Shown here: in pieces, positions 43,881 to 54,070 of the stretch
How the letters are laid out: each line of letters starts with the position of its first letter
Position numbering within the stretch: the first letter of the stretch is position 1
NCBI GenBank assembly: GCA_026122225.1
Contig: JANEZZ010000309.1
Span: 372,001 to 436,000, forward strand
Reading direction: 5' to 3'
Origin: Heloderma charlesbogerti
Lineage: Eukaryota > Chordata > Lepidosauria > Squamata > Helodermatidae
Length of the DNA: 64,000 bases
Translations under genes and position numbers: made by a program
The notes under the pieces: model-generated
What the model was told of the DNA's origin: nothing
Seen by the model: only the letters and a program-made list of their open reading frames with translations
The model's database searches: none

Positions 43881-44845
43881 GCGACAGTGCTGGTAAAACA
43901 AAGGGTAGAGGTGACAAAATATTGATTAATTATTTTTCCTGCTTTTTTTGTATGTATGTATGGGAAATACCTTGTAACCATGTTGAAGTAAGGCAGGAAA
44001 CAGCAGTGATCACATCCAGATTGAATTGCCTCTTTTGACTTTATTTTGTTCTTCTTCTAGATAGAATAGAGCTATAAGAACATCTCAGTAGGAGGGATAT
44101 TAGAAGAGAGAGTTTACTTAAGTTGAACTAAGCTGGCTGGAAGCCTTTTTTCATATGCACAAATAGTATAAGTTCATATGTGTCTTTAAATGGCAATAAT
44201 TTAAAACATCAACATCTAAATAGCCACTACCTCTGCTATTAATTGCTGTGAAAGCATTCTTAGAATGTGGTAGATCCAATAATGAATAACAGTTCAGGAA
44301 ATGTGTGCCAAGACTCCAGCAGCCCTTCCTCATTTTAGACATCAAGATGTTAACCATGTGTTTGGTAAACAAAAGATATACAAACTCCTCTGCGTGATTT
44401 CATTGCAGACTGTACTGAACATAAGAAAAGGTCTTACTGTGCCTGCAGCTGCTGCTTTTTTTTCTTTTTCTTTTTAATGGTCCCATTTCAGCTGTCTGTG
44501 TGGCCCTCACTTCAGCTGTTTATTTAAGTTGAGCCAAAAGGCACTTTTCTAAAGATGATTTATTAGTCGACAAAACAGGGGAGGCTGCAGTGGAAAGAAG
44601 TTTAGGGGGCTGGTGATACTATGGTTTCAGGCTTGTGATTTCATTCAAAAGAAACAAGAAATCATAGAGATTGTACAGCTAGAAGAGGCTGAAAGTCTTC
44701 TAGTCATCCTTTGAGTCCAGGTTGCCACATTAAAAAAAAACCTCTTAGAAGATGAGCCTGTACCCTCCTGAGTAACGTAAGTTGCAAATGGAGAGGAGTA
44801 TGGAATGAACAAGGTATACCATAACCAAAAGATCTCTGCAGAGCA
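43881..44845. other. No recognised feature
   Basis: AT-rich with a TTTTTTTTCTTTTTC tract near 44456. No named feature. Confidence 0.4.
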
Positions 44846-44853
44846 AGAAATGT

Positions 44854-45024
44854 CAGTGGAGGCTGGTGGCTCTGATGTCACTTGGGTGGAAAATCTGCTC
44901 TGGGTTTCAGTCAAGACTAGTCAGAACTAAAAGGAGCTAGCTGCTTTAGAATTCTGACTGTTCCTGACTGAAACCTGGAGTGGATTCACAACCCCACTGA
45001 TATTGGAGCCACCAGCCTCCACTG
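44854..45024. mobile_element. hAT-like MITE, 171 bp
   Basis: Left end CAGTGGAGGCTGGTGGCTC and right end GAGCCACCAGCCTCCACTG are perfect 19-bp inverted repeats. The flanks AGAAATGT (44846-44853) and AGGAACAT (45025-45032) agree at 5 of 8, and all differences are transitions, consistent with an aged hAT duplication. Confidence 0.75.
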
Positions 45025-45032
45025 AGGAACAT

Positions 45033-45939
45033 TAGTAAAATAAACACAGATGGCTTAAGAAAACAATCTTTTATCTACAATAAAAGGGAGTTGGGGGGAT
45101 GGGACTCCTAGGATCATCAGCCAGTCTAACCAGCAGATAACTCATTTCCTGCTTCACCTACAGCAATCCCAAACTTAGAATCCACCTGATTCACACCTGA
45201 TTTTTTGCAGCAATATCTGTTGCTGTGTGATAAAGAAACATAGCCCTAGAAAAGAAAGCTCCCCTAGGACTTCAGTAGCTCCGTATGCTACTCATATTCA
45301 CTGAAATGAATCAAAGTTCTCTGCCAAATTCTGCTTAATTGGGGGCAGAGGGGAGAGAAAGAATCATGCAAATTATGGGGAACTGCATCTATTTGTTTAT
45401 ATTTGCTCACTTTTATCAAAATAAAAATAAATTCACTTTGTCTTGGGATAGCAGGTCACTGAAGCCATGTCCTTGTTCTCTGGAAATCTTGCTTAGCCCC
45501 CTTCCCAGTGTCTGAAATTCCCCCAGTCTACACTGCAGCCATAAGGGCTAAGTGTTGCTGCCCTATGCCCTGTAGCCTGCCATGTAACAGATGAACCTTT
45601 GCAGTGCCACACAAGGGGCCGTGCACAGCATTACTGTGTTGCACTGTGGACACATGGCCTTCAGAACTAAAGGTATAGTCATGGCAAGTCTGCTGAACTA
45701 CTTCAGTGTATTAATGTATTGCTTTATAGCACATGGGAGCAGGTTGTCAATTGATAATATACAAATGGTGTATATTACTTTTGTGTAGTCTCCTGGATAT
45801 TGAGGGGGTGGGAGAAATTGAATTATCTTTGGTCAGGAGGAGGGGAGTTACATCAGTGATAGACCATGGGTGCTAGGTTCATCAATTCAAAAAGATGTCA
45901 AGTAGCTGGACTAGAGGAGACCCCTCCTTGACACCTTAG
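45033..45939. other. No recognised feature
   Basis: Nothing recognised. Confidence 0.4.
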
Positions 45940-46018
45940 AGCAGTCTTCCCTGACCAGGTGTACTCCAGATGTGTTGGGCTACAAATCCCACCATCCCCA
46001 GCCAGCACGGCTGCCTTA
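45940..46018. repeat. Half copy of the foldback repeat
   Basis: 'CTCCAGATGTGTTGGGCTAC' followed by 'CCCAGCCAGCACGGCTG'. One arm plus the centre. Confidence 0.5.
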
Positions 46019-46739
46019 GAGAGCTGCTGCCTATCAGAGTAGAAAAAATGATTGGTCTATAAGGAAATTCCTTCTTTATTTTTATTGTCCTTACCAAAAC
46101 ATTGGTGCTCATTTTGCTCTGTACAAATCTGAGGCATGGTTGTCAACCCTACAAACTGAAAACCTTTGAAAGGAAACAGTACAAAGAATAACATGGAATA
46201 ATTCAGTTTACATTGGATAAGCTATCCAACACATTGTTAATTCTAGGCATTAGTGACTTCATGCAGTTTCTACCATTTCTGAATTCTTTCTGAATGAGAT
46301 ATTATTGAATGTCTTCCATAGGCTCTCCTACTCCAATTTGAATTTGATTATTAACAAAATTGATAACTGTGGAAGGTGTCTCCCATTCCTCCAAACCCAA
46401 GTAAACAAATTCCTTGCATCATTTATCCAGATATAAACACAACTCTCTTTCCAGAATGACTGCTGCTATTAATATAATGGAATAGACATGGTCAACATGG
46501 GTAGCCCTAAAAAGACATAGGATTTTGAGTGAAAGGGAAATACACTCCCTTATTTCCAGACGACTGTGGTCATGAAGGTGGAGAAGCTGCTGTAATGTAT
46601 TGAAACACTCATAAAAGAGATGCTGTAGAAAATAAGAAGGTCTGGCATGAAGAGTGTAAAGTCATGGCATGGATTACGAACTGATTGAAACAGCCAAAAC
46701 AATTAGTTGGCTTTCATCACAGCGTAAGGCTAGCAGATG
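46019..46739. other. No recognised feature
   Basis: No coding that I can name. Possibly a very old LINE remnant on the minus strand, not supported by a clear motif. Confidence 0.35.
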
Positions 46740-46930
46740 ATATCTTCCAGACAGGGTGTCATTTTAGTCTGGTGCAGCAAAAACAATGGTCTTGTGGCAC
46801 TTTAAAGATTAACGCAATTATTGTGGCATCAGCTTTTGTGGACTATAGTCCACTTCATCAGATGTGTTATTGAGCTACTCCATCTGCTTCTCTTGTTTTT
46901 GCTGCAACTACCATGGCTACCCCTTTGGAA
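46740..46930 (-). repeat. Sauropsid-type dispersed repeat (class not assigned)
   Basis: Contains 'GGTCTTGTGGCACTTTAAAG', 'GCTTTTGTGGACTATAGTCC', 'ACTTCATCAGATG' and 'GCTGCAACTACCATGGCTAC', a combination I recognise from many reptile repeats. A CAGCAAAAACAA at 46774 is inverted relative to TTGTTTTTGCTGC at 46894. Confidence 0.55.
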
Positions 46931-47346
46931 ATTATTGGGCAGGTTCACATGATCATTTTCAGACATGGTGGTTTAAATAAGCCACCATGATTTGCAGCAT
47001 GTGCCGGGCACCTGTTCTGTAACCCAACCCCCGCTCGTAGGCTGGCAAGTCATTGCTTTATTTCAAAATGTAGCATCTAATTTTCAAATGTGATAGGTGG
47101 CTTTGTATATAAATCCTATTTCAGGGGAAGAATACACTTGATTGGTTGTTCTTATCATATCTTAGAAAATATGTAACAGTTGATTATCTACATAAACATT
47201 TCGGTGTGGATCTGTGACAAGGATCTGACTCCAGGCATGCGTTGCATGGATAGCCAATTCTGACATGATGTTTCTGTTTATCCACTTGCACAGAAACAAC
47301 AATAACAAAAAGCCATGGATATTAAAAACAAACATGTAATCCTATA
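46931..47346. other. No recognised feature
   Basis: Nothing recognised beyond a 'GGTGGTTTAAATAAGCCACC' inverted repeat near 46968. Confidence 0.4.
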
Positions 47347-48110
47347 GGGTGTTCTTGATAGACTTGAGAGCTGGGCAGAAAACAACAGAATGAAATTTAA
47401 TAGGGATAAATGCCAAGTTCTGCACCTAGGAAAAAGAAACCAAAGGCACAGTTACAAGATGGGGGATATTTGGCTCAACAACACTACAAGCAAGAAGGAT
47501 CTTGGAATTGTTGTCGATCACAAGCTGAATATGAGCCAACAATGTGATGTGGCTGCAAAAAAGGCAAATGCTATTTGGGGCTGCATTAATAGAAGCATAG
47601 CTTCCAAATCCCAGGAAGTACTAGTTCCCCTCTACTCAGCACTGGTTAGGCCTCATCTGGAGTACTGTGTCCAATTCTGGGCACCACACTTTAAGAAGGA
47701 TGCAGGAGGGCAACAAAGATGATCAGGGGACTGGAAACAACGCCCTATGAAGAGAGACTGAAAGAACCGGGCATGTTTAGCCTTGAGAAGAGAAGACCGG
47801 GGGGAGATATGATAACGCTCTTCAAGTACTTGAAAGGTTGTCACAGAGAGGAAGGCCAGGATCTCTTCTCCATCATCCCAGAGTGCAGGACATGGAGTAA
47901 TGGGCCCAAGTTACAGGAAGCCAGATTCCAGCTGAACATCAGGAAAAACTTCTTGACTGTTAGAGCAATATGACAATGGAACCAATGACCTAGGAAGTTA
48001 GTGGGCTCTCCCACACTGGTGGCATTCAAGATGAAGCTAGACAGCCATTTGTCAGGGATGCTTTGACTTAGATTCCAACAACTATCAGGTGGATCCACAG
48101 TTGGCTACAG
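47347..48110 (+). mobile_element. CR1 LINE, RT C-terminal fragment
   Basis: An open frame at 47390-47722 encodes FNRDKCQVLHLGKRNQ, 'DLGIVVDHKLNMSQQCDVAA' and 'PLYSALVRPHLEYCVQFW', the conserved CR1 C-terminal region. A deletion near 47703 removes the 'DKLERVQRR' segment and shifts the frame, after which the coding continues to about 48060. It starts at the text equivalent of 'DLDRLE', exactly where the fragment at 48126-48345 ends. Confidence 0.88.
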
Positions 48111-48125
48111 AATCAGACTCAAATA

Positions 48126-48345
48126 GTGCTTATCAATGGGATCTTCTCAAACTGGGGAGAGGTAACGAGCAGGGTACCGCTGGACTCAGTCCTGGGCCCA
48201 GTGCTCTTCAACATTTTTATTAATGACTTGGAGGAGGAGGTGCAGGGAATGCTGATCAGATTTGCAGATGACACAAAATTGGGTGGGATAGCTAATACCT
48301 TGGAAAACAGAAACAAAATTCAAAGTGATAGACTGGAGACCACCC
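48126..48345 (+). mobile_element. CR1 LINE, RT catalytic fragment
   Basis: Encodes 'TSRVPLDSVLGPVLFNIFIN' and 'LIRFADDTKLGGIANTLENR', including the FADD motif C. In a normal CR1 this precedes the fragment at 47347-48110, yet here it follows it on the same strand. Confidence 0.85.
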
Positions 48346-48870
48346 CCCTCCAAACTGATTTCAGTTGCTGCAAAAGTGTTTCTGTTCTGATCTAACAACT
48401 AGTTCTGGTCCAGGTTTTTTTTAAATGTTAATTGTTTTGCTTCCCAAGTGAAAGTTCCTGTTAAACTCTTCACCTCCTTTAGAGCATGGGCGAAGTCAAA
48501 AGAGACTGTTATTACAGTTCCTTTCTTCCAGTTTATTATTGAAATTGAACATGCTGAGAGGATTCGCTGTTTTGGCAACTGATACATTATCTTTCAGCTT
48601 TTGTTATTTATAGAGGATGTGTTTGCACCACATGCCCATCACTTTGCCTGACAATAATGCTGCTTGCCTTTTAATTTCTGCCAGAAGTCAAGTTGTGAAC
48701 TGAACTAGCTTTTTGCTTATCCTCTTTGTATCTGGAGCTTGGGGCATTTTATTGCCTTTTTAAATTAAGAAAACGTACCAATCATCTCCCCAATAAAGCC
48801 TTACTTTTAAGCAACCAGTAGAAACTTAACAGGTACCCACACTAGATCATCTTTTTTTGTTCTTTTCTGC
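48346..48870. other. No recognised feature
   Basis: Nothing recognised. Confidence 0.4.
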
Positions 48871-49137
48871 ACATGTATGCTGCTTGGGGCTCCTTGGAAG
48901 AAAGACAGGATATAAATGTAACAAGCAAACAAACAAATAAAACCAACCAACCAACCAACCAAACAAACAAACCCAAAGATGGTCATGATCTACATGGCTT
49001 CATGAATGGATCATTCATGAAGCCATGTAGATCATGACCATCTTTGGGTTTGTTTGTTTGTTTGGTTTGTTTTATTTGTTTATTTGTTACATTTATATCC
49101 TGTCTTTCTTCCAAGGAGCCCCAAGCAGCATACATGG
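48871..49137. repeat. Large near-perfect palindrome, arms about 126-138 bp
   Basis: The left arm from ACATGTATGCTGCTTGGGGC to CATGAATG (49008) is mirrored by CATTCATG (49012) to GCATACATGG (49137), with a 3-bp centre (GAT). The arms differ mainly by extra CCAA units in the left arm and a few point changes. The outer parts are the tail of a tRNA SINE (see 49070-49297), so a SINE end and its flank are duplicated in inverted orientation. Confidence 0.85.
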
Positions 49138-49297
49138 TCCTCCTCCTCTCCATTTTATCCTCATAACAACCCTATGAGGTAGGTTAGGCTGAGAGTCTGT
49201 GACTGGCCCAAAGTCACCCAGTGAGTTTCATGGCTGAGTGGGGACTTGAACCCAGACCTCTTCAGTCCTAGTCCAACACTCTAACCAATACACTGGG
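49070..49297 (-). mobile_element. tRNA-derived SINE (MIR/Sauria-like)
   Basis: Read on the minus strand: 'CCAGTGTATTGGTTAGAGTG' head, box B-like GGGTTCAAGTCCCC, GGGTGACTTTGGGCCAGTCA, 'CTCAGCCTAACCTACCTCAT', GGGTTGTTATGAGGATAAAA, then a 'GGATATAAATGTAACAAAT' tail. The tail resembles the L2 3' end at 38105-38160. Confidence 0.8.
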
Positions 49298-49889
49298 TAG
49301 TTTGTGGTGAAATGGATAAACCCCCTGGATCCATGTGGGAAGCCTCTGCACATGAATGATTTGTTGTATGGAACTGCCTCCACATGACGTCATTTTAAGC
49401 AGCAACCACATTACATCTTTCATTTCATCACATTATTTCATTGCATGTTTACCTGTTCTTGCTCCAAGGAGCTCAGAGTGGTTTACATATGGCTCCCAGG
49501 TGGCCTCCCATTCAGGCAGCTTAACTGGGTTCAAGTCTGCTTGGCTTCAATAGTTGAACTGCATCATCTGCCATCAGACCATTCTCTGGCTTGCTCAAGA
49601 GCACCAGGCTTTATTCTATAGTATGAACACAATTAACAACTCGCTGCACATGCATAATTATGTGTCAATAACTGAAATAATATGTATTATTCTACTGTAC
49701 CACATGAAACTGCCCCAATGGTAAGGTAACCTTTCACAGTCTTTCTGGGTCACCCCACCTTCAGAGGTTAGGTGGGTGACAACTTGAGAAAGAGCCTCTT
49801 TGGTTGTAGTGCCCAGTTTATGGAATGCTCACTAAAAGAGCTGCATGGCTCCAACTCTCTTACCTTTCTGGTGCCATATGAAGACCTTT
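49298..49889. other. No recognised feature
   Basis: Nothing recognised. Confidence 0.4.
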
Positions 49890-50030
49890 TTATTTACTCA
49901 AGCCATTTAAGTGGTGGTGGTGGTGATGATGATTTACTGCCCAACTGAGAAATGTCCTTGGGACAGTTTACCATCATAAAAGCCCCAAACAACAGTAAAA
50001 TAACAAATGTTATTATAAGTAGCATTGTAA
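49890..50030 (-). mobile_element. LINE 3' tail fragment with (GGT/GAT)n
   Basis: (GGT)n(GAT)n at about 49912-49932 is followed by 'TTTACTGCCCAACTGAG' and 'GGACAGTTTACCATCATAAA', resembling the L2-type antisense 3' end at 38105. Confidence 0.5.
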
Positions 50031-50224
50031 GTTTGGTTTTATCCTGCTGATTTTCTCTGCTCCTTGCTGTTGACTTATTTTTTGCCCTTTTTTTTCTTTT
50101 AAAATATTGATTATAAGCCACTCTGGAAGTTGTCAGGGTTAAATAAAACTCTCTGTTAAAGGCTCAGAATGACTTTCTGATTGAGCTGTATCTTTGTCCA
50201 CAAAGACAAGGCATTCATCTTAAA

Positions 50225-50309
50225 GTGCAATCCTATACATGTCAACTTAGAAGAAAGCCACATTGTTTTCAGTGGGGCTTATTCCCAGGTAAGTGTGTAT
50301 AGGATTGAA
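50225..50309. repeat. Palindromic repeat 'F'
   Basis: Arms GCAATCCTATACATG and GTGTGTATAGGATTG, with AGTGGGGCTTATTCCC between. Clear example of the family. Confidence 0.7.
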
Positions 50310-50821
50310 GACTCAGTTGCTTTTGCTCAGTCTTTGTTAACATGGACATCAGCCACTAGTCTGCAGTGTTCAAGCAAGAGTTGAGTTGGGTGTGCTCGGA
50401 GTTTCTGTGAAACCTGGACTGTGTCTCCACGACAATGGAAGGAGAAGGAAGGAGTGGCTTACCTGCGTTTTTCAAGGAGCCAGTTTTGGTCTGGGCAGGG
50501 CTCCAGTGCATCATTCCATTCTAAGTCGCGTCACATAACATACATCCGGGGGCTGGGGGCGGGGTTGGAGTAAACATCATCTGACTGGCAGGGGCTGCTC
50601 AACAGTCAGAGAGGATTCCACCCATCCAGGCTCCCCCCCCCTTCTCCTTCAGTAAAATCTTCCTCCTGTGTCAACCCCCCCTCCCGCACTTACCTTCTTA
50701 AACAACGATCAGTGCAGGAACTCAGTGTTCTCCCTTGCTTCGATGTGCTCCCTGCTCTGCTGTGATCAGTCGAAGCTTCGTAGCTTCACAGCTTTGACAT
50801 TAAGGCTTCTAAATGTGTTAT
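50310..50821. other. No gene recognised; G- and C-rich runs
   Basis: Contains a G-rich stretch (about 50548-50565) and C runs (about 50629-50641, 50673-50687). I see no promoter or exon that I can defend. Confidence 0.35.
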
Positions 50822-51245
50822 TTCGATTCATGGGAATCTCAGTAACTCTGGGAGTGCATTTCGGGAACAAGCCTCATTGAGCACATTGGGAGTTACTTCT
50901 GAGTAGACACTAATTGGTTTGTGCTGGGAAGGAACAGGAAACACAGGGGGATGGGGAATCCAGCTCCCATTTTAACCTGATGGTGTGGAGGATCTCTGTA
51001 ATGAAGGTGTGAATTAGTTACTTCCAAAGGCAATAAACCAAGCACTGGAGAATTGCAGCTTCGGTAAAGCACTTTACAGCCTTTAAGGGAATTAGTTCTT
51101 TAAAATTGCTATTTCCATTAGGGGGGATCTCTGTAAATTCTGATGTGTGCATTCAAGGGACAAGCCTCACTAAGCACAATGGAAGTTACTTCTGAGTAGA
51201 CACTAATTGTTTTGTGCTGGGAAACACAGGGGACAGGAAACACCC
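50822..51245 (+). repeat. Local direct duplication around a repeat 'F' arm
   Basis: The segment at about 50865-50955 ('ACAAGCCTCATTGAGCACA', 'TTACTTCTGAGTAGACACTA', 'TTTGTGCTGGGAA', 'AAACACAGGG') recurs at about 51158-51232 in the same order and orientation. The copies are separated by about 290 bp. Confidence 0.7.
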
Positions 51246-51788
51246 CTTGACCAGGGTCATGATGAAAGGCACACCCTTGAGCAGGGCTAGGATACCCGAG
51301 GTAAATCTGAAGGTTGGGTCACACCACAGCTATACCATGGAGAACCCTACTTAAGGAAAAGAATTGGACTTTAAGCAGTCTCAGGAAATCCAGGTTTTCC
51401 CTGATAAGCTCCGGGGTGGCTACTGGATGGCCATGATGTCATGTATCCCTAATGACCTCAATACGCAGCCAGGTCAGAGTAAATTGCTGGTGGAGACACC
51501 CCCTTGTAAAGCTTTTGACAAACAACTGCTAAGTTGGATGGTGTGGACCTGATACTGTAAGTACAGCACTGACGCAGGAGATTAATAACCCTGCTGAGGT
51601 TAAAAGTCTGGAAAGTCTCCAGCAGACTGCATTTGACAAACCCATGTTAGAACTATTAGATGTTGATTTAGATCTTTGTTAAAAAAAAAAACTTGGATTG
51701 TTCTCAGAAACCGCGAGGGTAGAGTTAGACATTTTTTCTCTTCAGTGCTAACATTCTCTCTCCCCCCTTCTTCTTTTCTCTCTCTTAG
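51246..51788. other. Intron-like sequence upstream of the LHFPL2 exon
   Basis: Includes a 62-codon open stretch (51364-51552) I cannot assign. It ends in a pyrimidine tract (51751-51786). Confidence 0.4.
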
Positions 51789-52133
51789 GTATGTGATGTC
51801 AAATCAGTAGGCAGTCCTCTGTAGCCTCCCACACACTTTTGAAACATCATGTGCCAGTATGAATATTAACACAGAAGCATACACTTCAGTGCTCTGCAAC
51901 CAAAGAAGAGAAAAAGTGAAACTAAATGTTCGGCATTAGTGAATGGACTGCTTGCAAAACGTTGCATGTCTAGCTTCTGCCGAGAATACCTCCCATTTCT
52001 GCTATTGGAGAAGAGCTGAACAGAAACAGGATATCCCCCTATCCCTTATTTAAATTGATACATATTTCACTATTCCTTTTTACTTTGGACTTCAGGCTCT
52101 GAGCTGCAGTGGCCACAAGCGCTGGACAGCAAT
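51789..52133 (+). other. LHFPL2: Probable 5' UTR part of the LHFPL2 exon and its splice acceptor
   Basis: A long C/T tract (51751-51786) runs into CTCTTAG, ending at 51788, a good acceptor about 345 bp upstream of the start codon. A weaker alternative is GGACTTCAG ending at 52095. In vertebrates LHFPL2 has upstream non-coding exons, so a splice acceptor is expected before this coding exon. RNA data would decide which one is used. Confidence 0.5.
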
Positions 52134-52563
52134 ATGTGTCATGTCATTGTCACTTGCCGCTCAATGCTATGGACCCTCCTGAGTATCGTTGTGGCATTTG
52201 CAGAGCTCATAGCCTTCATGAGTGCCGAGTGGCTGATTGGCAAGGCAAAGCCTGGGAGTTCTGAGGACATGGACAACAGGACAGGAAGATCACTGGAACC
52301 CTATCGTCCAACCTTGGGGATCTATGGACGGTGCATCAGACTCCCACACATGCAGTCTTCCTTGCCTGACACGCTTTGTGGCCCCTATGCAGAGAACTTC
52401 AATGAGATTGCCAGTGGGTTCTGGCAGGCTACTGCTATTTTCCTTGCCATGGGAATCTTGATACTCTGTGCTGTCGCTTTCGTATCTGTTTTCACCATGT
52501 GTGTACAGAGTATTATGAAGAAAAGTATTTTTAACGTCTGTGGGCTGCTACAAGGAATTGCAG
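52134..52563 (+). CDS. LHFPL2: LHFPL2, first coding exon (N-terminal 143 residues)
   Basis: Encodes the N-terminal part of LHFPL tetraspan subfamily member 2, a four-pass membrane protein of the claudin/PMP22-like superfamily, normally about 228 residues. The protein starts [20 protein letters not shown]. The first membrane segment is about residues 12-32. The extracellular loop follows, with the superfamily Trp33 and the Cys67/Cys82 pair, and an N-glycosylation sequon N48-R-T. The second membrane segment is about 97-125. The ATG has A at -3. The exon ends GGAATTGCAG before GTAGGT (donor at 52564), phase 1, where the family continues into the third membrane segment. Frame is open and family residues are conserved, so the gene looks functional. 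The molecular role of LHFPL2 is not well established. Remaining exons were not found up to 64000. Confidence 0.95.
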
Positions 52564-53189
52564 GTAGGTGTGACAAAGCAGAAACTGAAACACCTTTGGT
52601 ATGTTCATAGTATATGGATAATGAAGCATTCCCTCCAAAATTTTCCTTTCTAGACATTTTTCTCCTGTTTTAGTGAATTGCCTCCAAGTTAAGAAACAAA
52701 TGGTTTAAGTCTCCCTAGGGCCAAAGAAGAACTTGCTGCTGTTCAGATACATCAATGAAGAAAGGCAGGCACATGTTCCATGATCGATTAAGGTTCTCCA
52801 GGGAGGGAGATAAAAGGAAAAAATAAGTGCAGAAAATAGACTATTTCCCTTGTATTGGCTCTCTCAGTTTTATGATCAGTTAGTACAAGAGAGGAGACAC
52901 ACATCTGTGTGTGCGACACTGATGAGGGAAGAAAAATGCAAAAATTGTCCTTCTGTAGCTCAGTTAAAGCATATGCAAATCTGGCTGGGAGAGTGGAAAC
53001 TGTTAAGGAATTTGCACTCTTCCTACTATTTGCTTGTTCCTATTAGGGGAAGCACAGAAGTTATGTGTTTAAAATGGTGTTCTCACATTTTCTGGCCTGC
53101 GGCCCATAAGCTGAAATGTAGGACCATCTACTTTTAATATGTTTTTAAATCATCTGTCTGACTCTCTGATTTTCTCCTTCTTTCTCTGG
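52564..53189 (+). other. LHFPL2: LHFPL2 intron, 5' part
   Basis: Begins GTAGGTGTGAC, a good donor. No further recognised element in this stretch. The intron presumably continues to the end of the window. Confidence 0.6.
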
Positions 53190-54070
53190 GCTGGTTCAGA
53201 TGAAATGCCAAACTATGGGTTAGGTGTAATGTTAGCAGGCCTTTAAGGATCTTCAGACTTATGTACAGTACACTCTGTCTCCTCACATGCCACTACTGCC
53301 TCCCTGAGGTAAAAACAGAATTTGCTATATCATCTGAATCAGCCTTCCCCAATCTGGTGCCTTCCAGTTATGTTTTGGACTTCAACTCCATCAACGCCAG
53401 CCAGCATACCCAATGGTCAGGAATGCTGGGAGTTGTAATCAAAAACATCTGGAGAGACCAGGTTGGGGAAGAATGCAGTAAACTACGGTTTGCATTTGAG
53501 AACCAAGTTTCATCTTCATTTCAGAAGTTTGGTTCCAAGGCTAGCGTAAGCTATACTTTGTTGATTTGGACAAAATGGCGAACTATGGGTTGCCTGAAGC
53601 CAGGAAAAGAAGGAAGGAATCATGGGTGTAGGATGAGGAGGGAACGGATGAGCCTGCATTTGGAACAAGGGTGAAGAAGCTCAGGGGGACAAATCCAACT
53701 TTCCTGGGGTCCCAATCCAGCCCACTAGAGTTCTTCAGAAGGCTATGCCCTTTTCTCCTGACCCCCCCCCATTCCCCCAACCACCGATCGTTTAGTGGTT
53801 TCCTTGTGCAGCTTTTCCTGCATTCTAAAAATTTGAAATGCCTCTCCTGAGGCTTAGTTACTAGTAGTAAGATCTTTAAGCTAAATTACGCTGGTATTTT
53901 TTGTTTTTTGGCCCCTTTTGTCTTTCGCCCTGCCCACCACTGAAATGCAGCCCCTGAGAGCTTACCTGAAATGGAATTTGGCCCTTGTACTGAAAAAGGT
54001 TCAACACCGTTGTTTGAAAGGCTCATTCACATAGTGACAAACCATGATTTGGCATTATGTATGAACCAGC
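53190..54070. mobile_element. Probable non-autonomous DNA transposon with long diverged TIRs
   Basis: The left end GCTGGTTCAGATGAAATGCC and the reverse complement of the right end, GCTGGTTCATACATAATGCC, are inverted copies, followed inward by AAACTATGG / AAATCATGG. The interior carries a foldback repeat (53339-53473) and a C run near 53762-53777. Short pieces with the same AACCATGG motifs occur at 12545 and 15545. Confidence 0.55.
53339..53473. repeat. Foldback (palindromic) repeat
   Basis: The left arm CCTTCCCCAATCTGG and right arm CCAGGTTGGGGAAG are inverted, around 'CAGCCAGCATACCCAATGG'. Nested in the element at 53190-54070. Confidence 0.65.

Noticed and set aside
48871..49137. CRISPR-like or attachment-site interpretation of the repeat structure
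   Set aside because: It is one large palindrome with no regular spacers, in a vertebrate nuclear context.
50400..50700. GC-rich stretch considered as an LHFPL2 promoter or CpG island
   Set aside because: Few CpG pairs and no initiator or TATA context. Runs of G and C look like repeat-derived sequence.
51364..51552. 62-codon open stretch upstream of LHFPL2, considered as another exon
   Set aside because: No similarity to LHFPL2 or another known protein, and no convincing flanking splice sites.
52090..52095. Alternative splice acceptor CTTCAG as the exon start
   Set aside because: Possible, but its pyrimidine tract is weaker than the one before 51788. Kept only as an alternative.
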